A stretch of DNA of 64,000 nucleotides, from the NCBI GenBank assembly GCA_019233975.1, contig JAFALY010000029.1:1-64000 (forward strand), given 5' to 3'. The position numbers and the translations under genes were made by a program. Positions 1-6,736 of this stretch are shown piece by piece (the first letter of the stretch is position 1; each line of letters starts with the position of its first letter). Below the pieces are notes generated by a model. It worked only from the letters and a program-made list of their open reading frames with translations, was not told the origin of the DNA and did no database searches. This DNA comes from Alphaproteobacteria bacterium. Lineage in GTDB: Bacteria > Pseudomonadota > Alphaproteobacteria > UBA9219.

Positions 1-39
1 CCAAATGCAAATCGCCCGAACAAAATACCCAGAAAGTCA

Positions 40-61
40 GGCCGCAACAGCGGCCTTTTTT
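40..61 (+). terminator. Rho-independent terminator
   Basis: A perfect 6-bp GGCCGC/GCGGCC stem with an AACA loop is followed by a T run. It separates whatever lies upstream of the window from the toxin-like gene at 88. The sequence after the stem, TTTTTTATTGCC, recurs after two other terminators in this cluster (near 8010 and 9940). Confidence 0.85.
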
Positions 62-87
62 ATTGCCCTTTTTCGAGGGTTAACCCA

Positions 88-762
88 ATGACAATCGAAC
101 AGGAACTACACGCTTTACATAATAAAGCGTGGTGGGTGGGTTTTGCCCATTACCTGCGTAAAGGCTGTGTACTGCCGGTGGTGGCAGAGGTGATGGTGGC
201 GACAAAATCACTGGAAGCTTTCAAACAGCATGTGATGGCGGGTGCCAAATATAGCCCCGATCAGCCGCGCGTCCCGGCTGGCAATCCAGACGGTGGCCAG
301 TGGACGAATGGTGGCGGGGAGGGAATTGATGATCTGCCGATAGTGCCTGTATATCCGTTGGAGACGGCGCTTAGTTTCCTGTTCGGCGGGCAGGCGCTTG
401 TCAATGCTGGTCGTGTGCTGGGTGCAGGCTTAGCGGCGACTGCCGATGCGGCAGAAACGGTGGCACTTGAAAATCGCTGGCAAAGACTGTTGTTCGAAGA
501 TGGTGACCTGATCGGCGAGGCGGGATCGAGGAGCTCCATTCGTGAATTATCGGGTGGGCAGGAAGCGGCCGAAGATCTGTTCCAGCAGCTGACAAAAGGT
601 GGTGCAGATGTGACGCCACCCGATTATAAAGGCACATCATATTCGATGGGGGATGGCAGTCGGATTGGTTATAGACCTGTCAGTGAAAGCGGAGAACCAA
701 CCATTGATATCAATATACCATCAATAGGCAATATCTTGAAGAAACTCAAATTTCTGGAGTGA
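88..762 (+). CDS. Standalone polymorphic-toxin-like protein with PRVPAGNPDGGQWT linker
   Basis: A 224-residue protein in three parts. Residues 1-50 form an N-terminal segment of unknown role. Residues 54-73 carry the linker KYSPDQPRVPAGNPDGGQWT, followed by a Gly stretch and an IDDLPIVPVYPLET segment. Residues about 155-224 form a compact C-terminal domain with the pattern DLF-QLTKGG, YKGT, DG-RIGYRP-SESG and PTIDINIP, ending KKLKF. From memory, this last pattern resembles C-terminal toxin domains of Rhs/CDI-type polymorphic toxins; no search was run. The same linker plus VYP-ET segment occurs in the C-terminal extension of the portal protein (3242), so the two proteins share a delivery or pre-toxin module. 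The gene sits just before an immunity-like gene (3-nt gap) and ahead of the terminase. Activity is not predicted. Confidence 0.7.
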   Translation: MTIEQELHALHNKAWWVGFAHYLRKGCVLPVVAEVMVATKSLEAFKQHVMAGAKYSPDQPRVPAGNPDGGQWTNGGGEGIDDLPIVPVYPLETALSFLFGGQALVNAGRVLGAGLAATADAAETVALENRWQRLLFEDGDLIGEAGSRSSIRELSGGQEAAEDLFQQLTKGGADVTPPDYKGTSYSMGDGSRIGYRPVSESGEPTIDINIPSIGNILKKLKFLE

Positions 763-765
763 GCG

Positions 766-1146
766 ATGAAAAAACCAGATGACCAGTTTCCTGGAATCTT
801 GCACGCCTTTTATTTGGAAGGTGCGAGTGATGATATTTATTTAGCAGAGATTCTGTGGGACATAAGCGATGCCATGGGATTTGATCGACAGAAAATAGCT
901 TCTAATCAGACCAAAGAACTGTGGGAAGCAGTCGAACGCTTTATGCCGCTGATGCTGTCGCAATTTTGGGCGGTTGATCTCTCAGTAGAGAATAAAAAAC
1001 TGTTCGCGACCCCTTGGCCGAACCAAACGCCAGAAGCTGTTCTGGCACGCATCAAGGAAAAATGGATAGCCTATAATGGAAAAGAGCCCGACGTGTGGTA
1101 TCTCGTCTGGTTTCGACGTAAGGACAAAGTCATTAAGACGCAGTAG
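766..1146 (+). CDS. Probable immunity protein for the upstream toxin
   Basis: A 126-residue soluble, Trp-rich protein with no signal peptide or membrane segment. I do not recognise its family. It starts 3 nt after the toxin-like gene's stop and so is probably translationally coupled to it. Size, position and lack of phage-structural character fit the cognate immunity protein of a toxin/immunity pair. Its stop is immediately followed by the small pre-terminase gene. The immunity assignment is an inference from context only. Confidence 0.55.
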   Translation: MKKPDDQFPGILHAFYLEGASDDIYLAEILWDISDAMGFDRQKIASNQTKELWEAVERFMPLMLSQFWAVDLSVENKKLFATPWPNQTPEAVLARIKEKWIAYNGKEPDVWYLVWFRRKDKVIKTQ

Positions 1147-1184
1147 TGCAATCAAATATCGTAGAATTTGAATTCTGGAACTCC

Positions 1185-1487
1185 ATGACCCTTTTGCCCG
1201 ATGCCGAAGAAGTGCTGGCGACGTTGCTGGCGCTGATGCAGGACAGCGAAAGCGACAGCGTACGCATTGCAGCGGCCAAAGTTTTGCTGGAGCGTCTGTC
1301 GCCGAAAGAAGATGATGAAATCCGACAACGCGAAGCCGAAGAAAGGCAGGCGGCGATTGGTGAAGCCCGCTGTCTGCTGGCCGAACTTGCCGTTGCCCGA
1401 ACTCATGAGCTTTACAGCGCGCCTGCGATGGATGGCGACGGCGCGGCCGGAGCAATTGACGCCGCCGCACGGGGCGCGGGGGATTGA
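1185..1487 (+). CDS. Small pre-terminase protein, possible terminase small-subunit analogue
   Basis: A roughly 100-residue protein with a helical centre (pattern DSVRIAAAKVLLERL) and a charged Glu/Arg segment. It lies directly before, and overlaps by about 80 nt, the start of the large terminase. GTA-like clusters often have a short helical gene at this place, which acts as terminase small subunit or is of unknown role. The ATG at 1185 is preferred; an in-frame GTG at 1146 would add 13 residues. The C-terminal Ala/Gly-rich end lies in the overlap with terL and may be under little constraint. Confidence 0.5.
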   Translation: MTLLPDAEEVLATLLALMQDSESDSVRIAAAKVLLERLSPKEDDEIRQREAEERQAAIGEARCLLAELAVARTHELYSAPAMDGDGAAGAIDAAARGAGD

Positions 1488-2646
1488 CTGGCGCGTCTGG
1501 CTGATTTTGGCCGGACGTGGTTGGGGAAAAACCCGTACAGGCGCGGAAGATATGGCGCACTACGCCCTGTGGCATCCCGGCGCGCGGCTGGGCGTTATCG
1601 CCCCCACTTATGCGGATGCCCGCGATATTTGCGTGGAGGGGGAAAGCGGTTTGCTGCGCGCCTTGCCCCGACAGGCGGTACGCAAATGGAACCGCAGCAT
1701 GGGCGAGCTGGTTTTGGTGAATGACACGCGCATCAAGCTTTTTTCGGCGGACCAGCCCGAACGTTTGCGCGGGCCGCAACATCATCGTGTCTGGTGTGAT
1801 GAGTTGGGGGCCTGGTCATCGCGCGACGCGTTCGACCAACTGTGGTTTGGCTTGCGGTTGGGGACCGACCCGCGCGTAATTGTAACGACGACGCCAAGGA
1901 ATACGGATGTGATACAGGAACTTTTCCGCCGCCAAAGCCGTGATGTTCTGCTGACGCGTGGCCGCACAACAGACAATGCCGCGCATTTATCGCCACGCGT
2001 CCTGGAACAGTTACAGGACCGCTATGCCGGCACGCGCCTTGGCCGCCAGGAACTGGATGCCGAATTGCTGCAGGATACAGAGGGCGCGCTCTGGACCCGC
2101 GCGCTGTTGGACGGCTGCCGCGTCATGGAACCGTTCGATCTTGCACGGATGAAACGGATTGTGGTTGCCATCGATCCCGCATTGTCCAGCGGGCAAAGCG
2201 CGGACGAAACGGGCATTGTCGCCGCTGCACGCGGGCATGATGGTTTGTTTTATGTGCTGGCTGACCATTCGGGTCGCTATACGCCCGATGGCTGGGCGCG
2301 CCGTGCCATCGACCTGCTGCGTGACTTGCATGCGCACCAAATTGTGGCCGAAGTTAACGCAGGCGGTGATTTGGTTGAACGTGTGTTGCGACAGGCAGCA
2401 CCCACACTACCCTTCAAACCGGTTCGTGCCCTGCGCGGCAAAACCGAACGCGCGATGCCTGTTGCGGCGCTGTATGAACAAGGGCGCGTGCGTCACGCAG
2501 GTGTCTTTGCGCTTCTGGAAGACCAGATGTGCCGCTTTACGGAGGCAGGCATGCCATCATCGCCGGACCGTGTCGATGCGCTTGTTTGGGCGCTGACGGA
2601 ACTTGATGAACGTCAGAGCGGCGAGCCGCGGATTCATTTGTTGTGA
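1405..2646 (+). CDS. Phage/GTA large terminase (TerL)
   Basis: DNA-packaging motor ATPase and nuclease, about 413 residues, equivalent to g2 of RcGTA. It shows the Walker A motif GRGWGKT after the WLILAGRG strand, a Walker B-like VWCDELG, the coupling segment TTTPRN, and nuclease acidic motifs (VAIDPALS, then ETGIV; DRVDALVWAL near the C-terminus). The frame is open upstream to 1267, but that part reads as the shadow of the preceding gene; family members begin shortly before the R-x-x-Q-x-P segment, which favours the ATG at 1405 (or 1432). It is followed by degenerate DNA before the portal gene instead of by the portal gene directly. Confidence 0.93.
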   Translation: MSFTARLRWMATARPEQLTPPHGARGIDWRVWLILAGRGWGKTRTGAEDMAHYALWHPGARLGVIAPTYADARDICVEGESGLLRALPRQAVRKWNRSMGELVLVNDTRIKLFSADQPERLRGPQHHRVWCDELGAWSSRDAFDQLWFGLRLGTDPRVIVTTTPRNTDVIQELFRRQSRDVLLTRGRTTDNAAHLSPRVLEQLQDRYAGTRLGRQELDAELLQDTEGALWTRALLDGCRVMEPFDLARMKRIVVAIDPALSSGQSADETGIVAAARGHDGLFYVLADHSGRYTPDGWARRAIDLLRDLHAHQIVAEVNAGGDLVERVLRQAAPTLPFKPVRALRGKTERAMPVAALYEQGRVRHAGVFALLEDQMCRFTEAGMPSSPDRVDALVWALTELDERQSGEPRIHLL

Positions 2647-2704
2647 GGAAGGCCGTTTTATGCTGTAGGTGGTGGTGACGCTGGAAGAGGATTGGGAATT
2701 TATC

Positions 2705-3123
2705 TTGATTTTTACGGTCGAAAATAAAAGGTATCTACGGAAATGTGCCGTTGCTATCGTGCTGTTCCACTTACTCTCTGGTCGTGCCCATGCAGAAGAA
2801 GCTGGTGGCACTTGTACGCATGACAGTCGCGTCGTTGAGCCTTGCTACGATGTTCATGGTCATTTAGGTTTATCGCGGATATGCATGCTTACATAGGCGC
2901 ACCTAAAACTAAGCGCATACTCAATATTGCTTTTATATCAGATTCCAATACACATTATTTTTGGCCGCCGTCTGTTGAAAAGATGCTGACAGAAGATAAT
3001 GACATATGGGGCGATTATCGGGTCTGCCCGTTTACGCCGCAGAAACCGAAAGTTATGCAGACGGTTTGTATTGACTCTGTCTCGCGCATGCATGTTGTGC
3101 AAAAAAAGAATGTGCAACAATGA
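2705..3123 (+). pseudogene. Frameshifted gene for a small secreted Cys-containing protein
   Basis: Two overlapping frames together read as one exported protein of about 139 residues. The first has a short basic N-terminus, a hydrophobic stretch ending SGRAHAEEA (signal peptide) and CTHDSRVVEPCYDVHG. After about base 2875 the sense continues in another frame: ADMHAYIGAPKTKRIL, WPPSVEKML, IWGDYRVCPFTP, MQTVCIDS. One missing base in TATCGCGGAT explains the switch. The start is uncertain: TTG at 2705 or GTG at 2669. The family was not identified. It is AT-richer than the phage genes and sits between terL and the portal gene as accessory cargo. Confidence 0.6.
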
Positions 3124-3147
3124 TCTGCTGAAACGGCAGTAAAAAAC

Positions 3148-3189
3148 ATGACAATCGAACCAGAAATGCGCGCCCTGTATCATCAGTGA
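3148..3189 (+). pseudogene. Remnant of the N-terminus of a second standalone toxin gene
   Basis: Thirteen codons (MTIEPEMRALYHQ, then stop) closely match the start of the gene at 88 (MTIEQELHALHNK). This is the only part of that gene remaining here, about 50 bp before the portal start. I read it as the scar of a deleted toxin cassette. Confidence 0.55.
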
Positions 3190-3241
3190 TCTTGGGCATC
3201 TAATAACCCTTAGCCTTTTCCACAACCCAAGGAGTATAAGC

Positions 3242-4960
3242 ATGAGATGGAGCAATCTCGTGGCGCCTTTGCGTCGCCGCGCACAAAGCAACGTGGCCAC
3301 GACACCGGCACCACAGCAGGTGAAAACCAGCGCTGCCGGTCCGGTGATCGCGTGGAGCGGGGTTGGGCAACCACGCTGGACGCCGCGGCGTTATGACACG
3401 CTTGCTGACGAAGGGTTCAAGAAAAACGTCATCGCCTATCGCTGTGTCATGCAGATTGCCAATGCTTCGGCGGCGGTGCCGTGGTTGCTGTACGACGAAG
3501 GCGGGCAGGAACTGGACCAACATCCTTTGCTCAATCTCCTACAGCATCCAAACCCCTTGCAGGACGGCGTCAGCTTTATGGAAAGCGTGTATGCCAATCT
3601 GCAAATTTCCGGCAACGCGTATATCGAAGCCGTAATGCCACGCGACGATGAACGGCCTGTTGAATTGTATGTTCTGCGACCTGATCGCATGAAGGTTGTG
3701 CCGGGGCCGACAGGCTTGCCACAGGGGTATCAGTATAATGTAAATGGCAAGCTGACCAGTTGGCGCGCCGACCCTATTACGGGCGCCAGCCCCATTTTGC
3801 ACTTAAAAACATTTCATCCGCTGGATGACTGGTATGGTCTTGCGCCAATGGAGGCGGCCTTGTTGTCTATCGACCAGCATAACGCGGCAGGGTCTTGGAA
3901 CCAGGCGCTGCTTAATCAGGGCGCGCGCCCCTCCGGCGCCTTGGTCTATGCGCCGAAGGATGGCAGCCCGACGCTGACTGACGAGCAACTGCTGCGCCTG
4001 CGCGAAGAAATGGGACAGCTATATCAGGGTGACCGCAATGCCGGACGTCCCTTAATCCTCGAAGGTGGTCTGGAATGGCGGGAGATGAGCCTGTCGCCCA
4101 AGGATATGGACTGGTTGTCCGGGCGCAACAACGCGGCGCGTGACATCGCGCTGGCTTTCGGCATACCGGCGCAGATGGTCGGCATCGCCGACAGCCAGAC
4201 TTACGCCAACATGGCGGAGGCGCGCATGGCTTTTTACGAAGAAACGATTATCCCGCTTGTGACGCGCGTCATCGCCGGGTTCGACCATTGGCTGACGCCC
4301 ATGTATGGACGCAACCTGCAACTTGATTTCGATATGGATGACATCAGTGCGCTCACGCCACGTCGCGATGCGCTGTGGAACAAGGCGCAGGCCGCAGGTT
4401 TCCTGACACGCAACGAAAAACGCGCCGTCGCCGGTTACGGCCCCGTGCCTGGCGGCGATGCCGAAGATGAAGGCAGCGACAGCGATGACCCCGACCCGGC
4501 CATTGTTGATGCGGATGATGATACGCTCACATTCTCGCCGGATTTTCTGAAATGCGGCGCGCCGAAATACAGCCCGGACCAGCCGCGTGTGCCGGCGGGT
4601 AACTCAGACGGTGGTCAGTGGACGAGTGGTGGCGGGGATGGTGGGCAAGACAGCGCAGTAACAGAAAAACCGGCACAGGCTACAGGTGACAACCCAGCTG
4701 CTTCGCCGGATCATTCGGACAGCGGACAGGAAGTCAATACAGGTCATGGGAATACCATCGACGATCCGCCGATAGAGCCTGTGTATCCGATAGAAACCAT
4801 TCTCTCGGCTTTAACAGCTGGTTCGGCACTAAAGGCAGCTATTAGTGTTGTGAGAGGACTGGTTTGTCAGGAGACTGGAGACTGGAGACGCAATTTCAAA
4901 GGCCGCCAAGGCCATAGAAGATTATCTGGGAGGACGACCAGATCGTGCTTTCTTCAATAA
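3242..4960 (+). CDS. HK97-type portal protein with C-terminal toxin-linker extension, frame broken near the end
   Basis: Residues 1 to about 400 are a HK97/GTA g3-type portal: NVIAYRCVMQIA, HPLLNLLQHPNP, SGNAYIE, PDRMKV, HLKTFHPLDDWYGL, LEGGLEW, GIPAQMVGI and DSQTYANMAEARMAFYEETI. A normal portal would end soon after the VAGYG-VPGGD segment. Here an acidic linker leads to KYSPDQPRVPAGNSDGGQWT (residues 442-461), a Gly/Asp-rich stretch, and IDDPPIEPVYPIET, as in the gene at 88. A 7-bp tandem duplication at 4871-4889 then throws the frame off, and the last residues (from about WRRNFKGRQG on) are frameshift product. Without it the protein would be 624 residues, ending in the toxin-like domain at 4893-5123. 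Portal C-termini of this fold face the capsid interior, so a fused toxin could be packaged; that is inference. Confidence 0.9.
   Translation: MRWSNLVAPLRRRAQSNVATTPAPQQVKTSAAGPVIAWSGVGQPRWTPRRYDTLADEGFKKNVIAYRCVMQIANASAAVPWLLYDEGGQELDQHPLLNLLQHPNPLQDGVSFMESVYANLQISGNAYIEAVMPRDDERPVELYVLRPDRMKVVPGPTGLPQGYQYNVNGKLTSWRADPITGASPILHLKTFHPLDDWYGLAPMEAALLSIDQHNAAGSWNQALLNQGARPSGALVYAPKDGSPTLTDEQLLRLREEMGQLYQGDRNAGRPLILEGGLEWREMSLSPKDMDWLSGRNNAARDIALAFGIPAQMVGIADSQTYANMAEARMAFYEETIIPLVTRVIAGFDHWLTPMYGRNLQLDFDMDDISALTPRRDALWNKAQAAGFLTRNEKRAVAGYGPVPGGDAEDEGSDSDDPDPAIVDADDDTLTFSPDFLKCGAPKYSPDQPRVPAGNSDGGQWTSGGGDGGQDSAVTEKPAQATGDNPAASPDHSDSGQEVNTGHGNTIDDPPIEPVYPIETILSALTAGSALKAAISVVRGLVCQETGDWRRNFKGRQGHRRLSGRTTRSCFLQ
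4871..4889 (+). repeat. 7-bp tandem repeat GAGACTG (2.7 units) causing the frameshift
   Basis: GAGACTG GAGACTG GAGAC. Removing one 7-bp unit joins the portal frame (residues QETGD) to the downstream toxin-like frame (AISKAAKAIED) with no other change. This is the hallmark of a slippage duplication. It may be a fixed inactivation or a reversible on/off switch. Confidence 0.85.
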
Positions 4961-5123
4961 TTCAGATGATCTTATACTTATGAAGGATGATAAAAAGATA
5001 CGATTTGATATAAACAACTATACGCCACACGATGCCCCACATTTTCACATTGAACAACTGAATGCAGATGGAGAATGGGACGATGCAGGCGATCAACACT
5101 GGTATCCGTTTAATGAGGAGTGA
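4893..5123 (+). pseudogene. Out-of-frame C-terminal toxin-like domain of the portal fusion
   Basis: The frame starting ISKAAKAIEDYLGG runs open to a TGA at 5121-5123 and encodes about 76 residues. It includes FFNNSDDLILMKDDKK, RFDINNYTPHDAPHFHIE and a Trp-containing end. The pattern of an RFD-NN segment followed by PH-x-x-PH-x-H is, from memory, typical of a C-terminal domain found on Rhs/CDI-type toxins; no search was run. It has no start codon of its own near the beginning and is separated from the portal frame only by the 7-bp duplication, so it is a fusion domain that is currently silent unless frameshifting or slippage restores it. The ATG of the following immunity-like gene lies 5 nt after its stop. 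Confidence 0.75.
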
Positions 5124-5127
5124 AGCC

Positions 5128-5337
5128 ATGAAGTGGACAGCCGATATAAACCAACCAGAAAAACTACATTGCGAGATAGAATACGACAATCAGGCCGGGT
5201 ATTACCTATACGTGTGGAAAGATGGGCGGGGTGCTTACGATTATCTCCAAAACACGTTTGATCTTGCCAAGCAATTTGCGCTGACAAAATTTGGCATACC
5301 GCTTGATCTTTGGCGTCAGGAGTTTGATAAAAACTAA
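5128..5337 (+). CDS. Probable immunity protein for the portal-linked toxin
   Basis: A 69-residue protein starting MKWTADINQPEKL, with GYYLYVW, DYLQNTFDLAKQFA, FGIPLDLWR. The arrangement of a YYLYV strand, an AK--A helix and a final FGIP--W resembles small immunity proteins paired with polymorphic toxins; this is from memory, without a search. The start at 5128 is favoured by the GAGGAG ribosome-binding site made by the last codons of the toxin frame; an earlier in-frame ATG at 5062 lies inside the toxin domain. It is still intact although the toxin domain is out of frame. Confidence 0.65.
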   Translation: MKWTADINQPEKLHCEIEYDNQAGYYLYVWKDGRGAYDYLQNTFDLAKQFALTKFGIPLDLWRQEFDKN

Positions 5338-5379
5338 AATAATCCGGAGTCTATGGCCAACATAGACCTGTCAGCAGCA

Positions 5380-5428
5380 GAAATGGGACAGCTATATCAG
5401 GGTGACCGCAATGCCGGATGCCCCTTAA
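5380..5428 (+). repeat. Displaced duplicate of an internal portal segment
   Basis: This stretch repeats portal positions 4007-4055: the first 39 bases are identical and the rest differ by 3 bases. It is in frame within a 44-codon open frame (5354-5488) reading EMGQLYQGDRNAG as in the portal. No function is likely. The near-identity shows a recent local duplication or recombination between portal copies, between the two immunity-like genes. Confidence 0.85.
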
Positions 5429-5461
5429 ACCATCTCATTTGTTTCCAAAGGAGATTACGTG

Positions 5462-5788
5462 ATGAAAGACAGAAAGTTGGAGGTTGAAGATATCACCGTT
5501 ACGGGATTTAATTTTTCGAATACACAACTTATTGTAGATTATTCGCGATACGAAGAAGACATAGATACGGATCATGTCGGGCACATTGTTTTCACAGGTG
5601 TGAAAGATTTTACCATCGATGATTCGCCTGCCAACAAAGCCGATATGTTTTATAATGACGGCGAGATTATTCACTTTGAATTGGATGACGACAAGGCACT
5701 TGTCATCATTCAATGGAATGATTTCCCCAAACCTGCGCGCAAAATGTTGGCCTACACATTTGAGTTTCTGACGATGCAAGCCAGTTAG
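5462..5788 (+). CDS. Second, orphan immunity-like protein
   Basis: A 108-residue acidic soluble protein with beta-strand-like patterns (VEDITVTGFNF, HIVFTGVKDF, FELDDDKALVIIQWNDF). I do not recognise the family. ATG at 5462 follows AAAGGAG with good spacing; an adjacent GTG at 5459 is less likely. It lies downstream of a duplicated portal fragment and upstream of another. This is the position expected for the immunity gene of an older, displaced toxin cassette, as seen in arrays of orphan cassettes behind Rhs or cdiA genes. No toxin partner is visible next to it. Confidence 0.5.
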   Translation: MKDRKLEVEDITVTGFNFSNTQLIVDYSRYEEDIDTDHVGHIVFTGVKDFTIDDSPANKADMFYNDGEIIHFELDDDKALVIIQWNDFPKPARKMLAYTFEFLTMQAS

Positions 5789-5918
5789 TAAAGGAGAGGA
5801 CCACCTCACACCTCACCCGAAGATAGGCATCTACACGAGGTTATCTGATGTCCAAGAGATACTGAAATTTAGTCCTGAATATTCGCTGCGATGAGAATTT
5901 GAGCTTTAATTGGTAGGT

Positions 5919-6029
5919 GCGGATGATGATACGCCCACATTCCCGCCGGATTTTCTGAAATACGGCGCGCCGAAATACAGCCCCGACCAACAACACGTTC
6001 CGGCTGGGAACCCACCTGATGGTCGGTAA
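5919..6029 (+). repeat. Degenerate displaced copy of the portal C-terminal linker
   Basis: The stretch encodes ADDDTPTFPPDFLKYGAPKY followed by a corrupted linker (SPDQQHVPAGNPPDGR, stop), matching portal codons from 4511 onward (ADDDTLTFSPDFLKCGAPKY and SPDQPRVPAGN). It has an in-frame stop upstream and one at 6027-6029. It marks the former end of a portal gene or an earlier cassette boundary. The rest of the 340-bp gap 5789-6128 holds no other gene I can support, only the leader of the protease gene with a weak GCCCC/GGGGC hairpin at 6086-6105. Confidence 0.85.
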
Positions 6030-6128
6030 CACCCCCCACATCGTATATCGCTACGGCATTGACTTAGCCGAGCTGTAACGCTTACGCCCCGGCGAAACAA
6101 GGGGCATTTCTGTAAAAGAAAGGACAAC

Positions 6129-6695
6129 ATGGATATCAAGCACTTTGCCTGCGCGATGCAGGTCAAGGCGCTGGATGGCGACGGCGTTTTTGCCGGCTAT
6201 GCCAGCGTCTTCGGCGAACTGGACAAACAAAACGAAATTGTCGCCCCAGGCGCGTTTACGCGAACGCTCCGTCAATGGCGGCAACAGGGACGCGCGCCCG
6301 CCATGTTGTGGATGCACGACCCGACGCAGCCCATCGGGCTTTGGTTGTCGCTGAACGAAGATAATAACGGTCTGGCGGTGCAGGGACGGCTGGCGCTGCG
6401 CACGCAAAAAGGTGGTGATGCGTACGAACTGTTAAAGCTCGGCGCGCTCACGGGCCTGTCGATCGGTTACCGCGTGATTACCAGCCGTGTCGATGCGGAA
6501 CGTAAGGCGCGCGTTTTAACGGACGTCGACTTGTTCGAAATCTCGCTTGTTACCTTTCCGGCGAACGAGGCTGCGCGTGTCGGCACTGTCAAATCACCGG
6601 AGCCGAAGCACCGGCGCAGCGTAACCGAAGACAGGCAACAACTGCGCGAAGCGGCCCAGCGGTTGAAACGTGCCGCCCGTAAACTGGTCGAATAA
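6129..6695 (+). CDS. HK97-family prohead protease
   Basis: A 188-residue serine protease of the S78 (HK97/GTA g4) family that cleaves the capsid protein N-terminal domain during head maturation. Features: FAGYASVFGELDKQNEIVAPGAF near the N-terminus in parts, the His motif MLWMHDPTQPIG, the Ser motif GLSIGYRV, and VDLFEISLVTFPAN. The C-terminal tail is basic and probably helical. It has the usual length and lies directly before the capsid gene, though the toxin-cassette debris separates it from the portal gene. Confidence 0.93.
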   Translation: MDIKHFACAMQVKALDGDGVFAGYASVFGELDKQNEIVAPGAFTRTLRQWRQQGRAPAMLWMHDPTQPIGLWLSLNEDNNGLAVQGRLALRTQKGGDAYELLKLGALTGLSIGYRVITSRVDAERKARVLTDVDLFEISLVTFPANEAARVGTVKSPEPKHRRSVTEDRQQLREAAQRLKRAARKLVE

Positions 6696-6736
6696 ACAAA
6701 ACAACAACAATCATTCAATACAACAAGGAGAAAAGC

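Noticed and set aside
6086-6110. Terminator before the prohead protease gene
   Set aside because: The stem is only GCCCC/GGGGC with a 10-nt loop and no proper T run.
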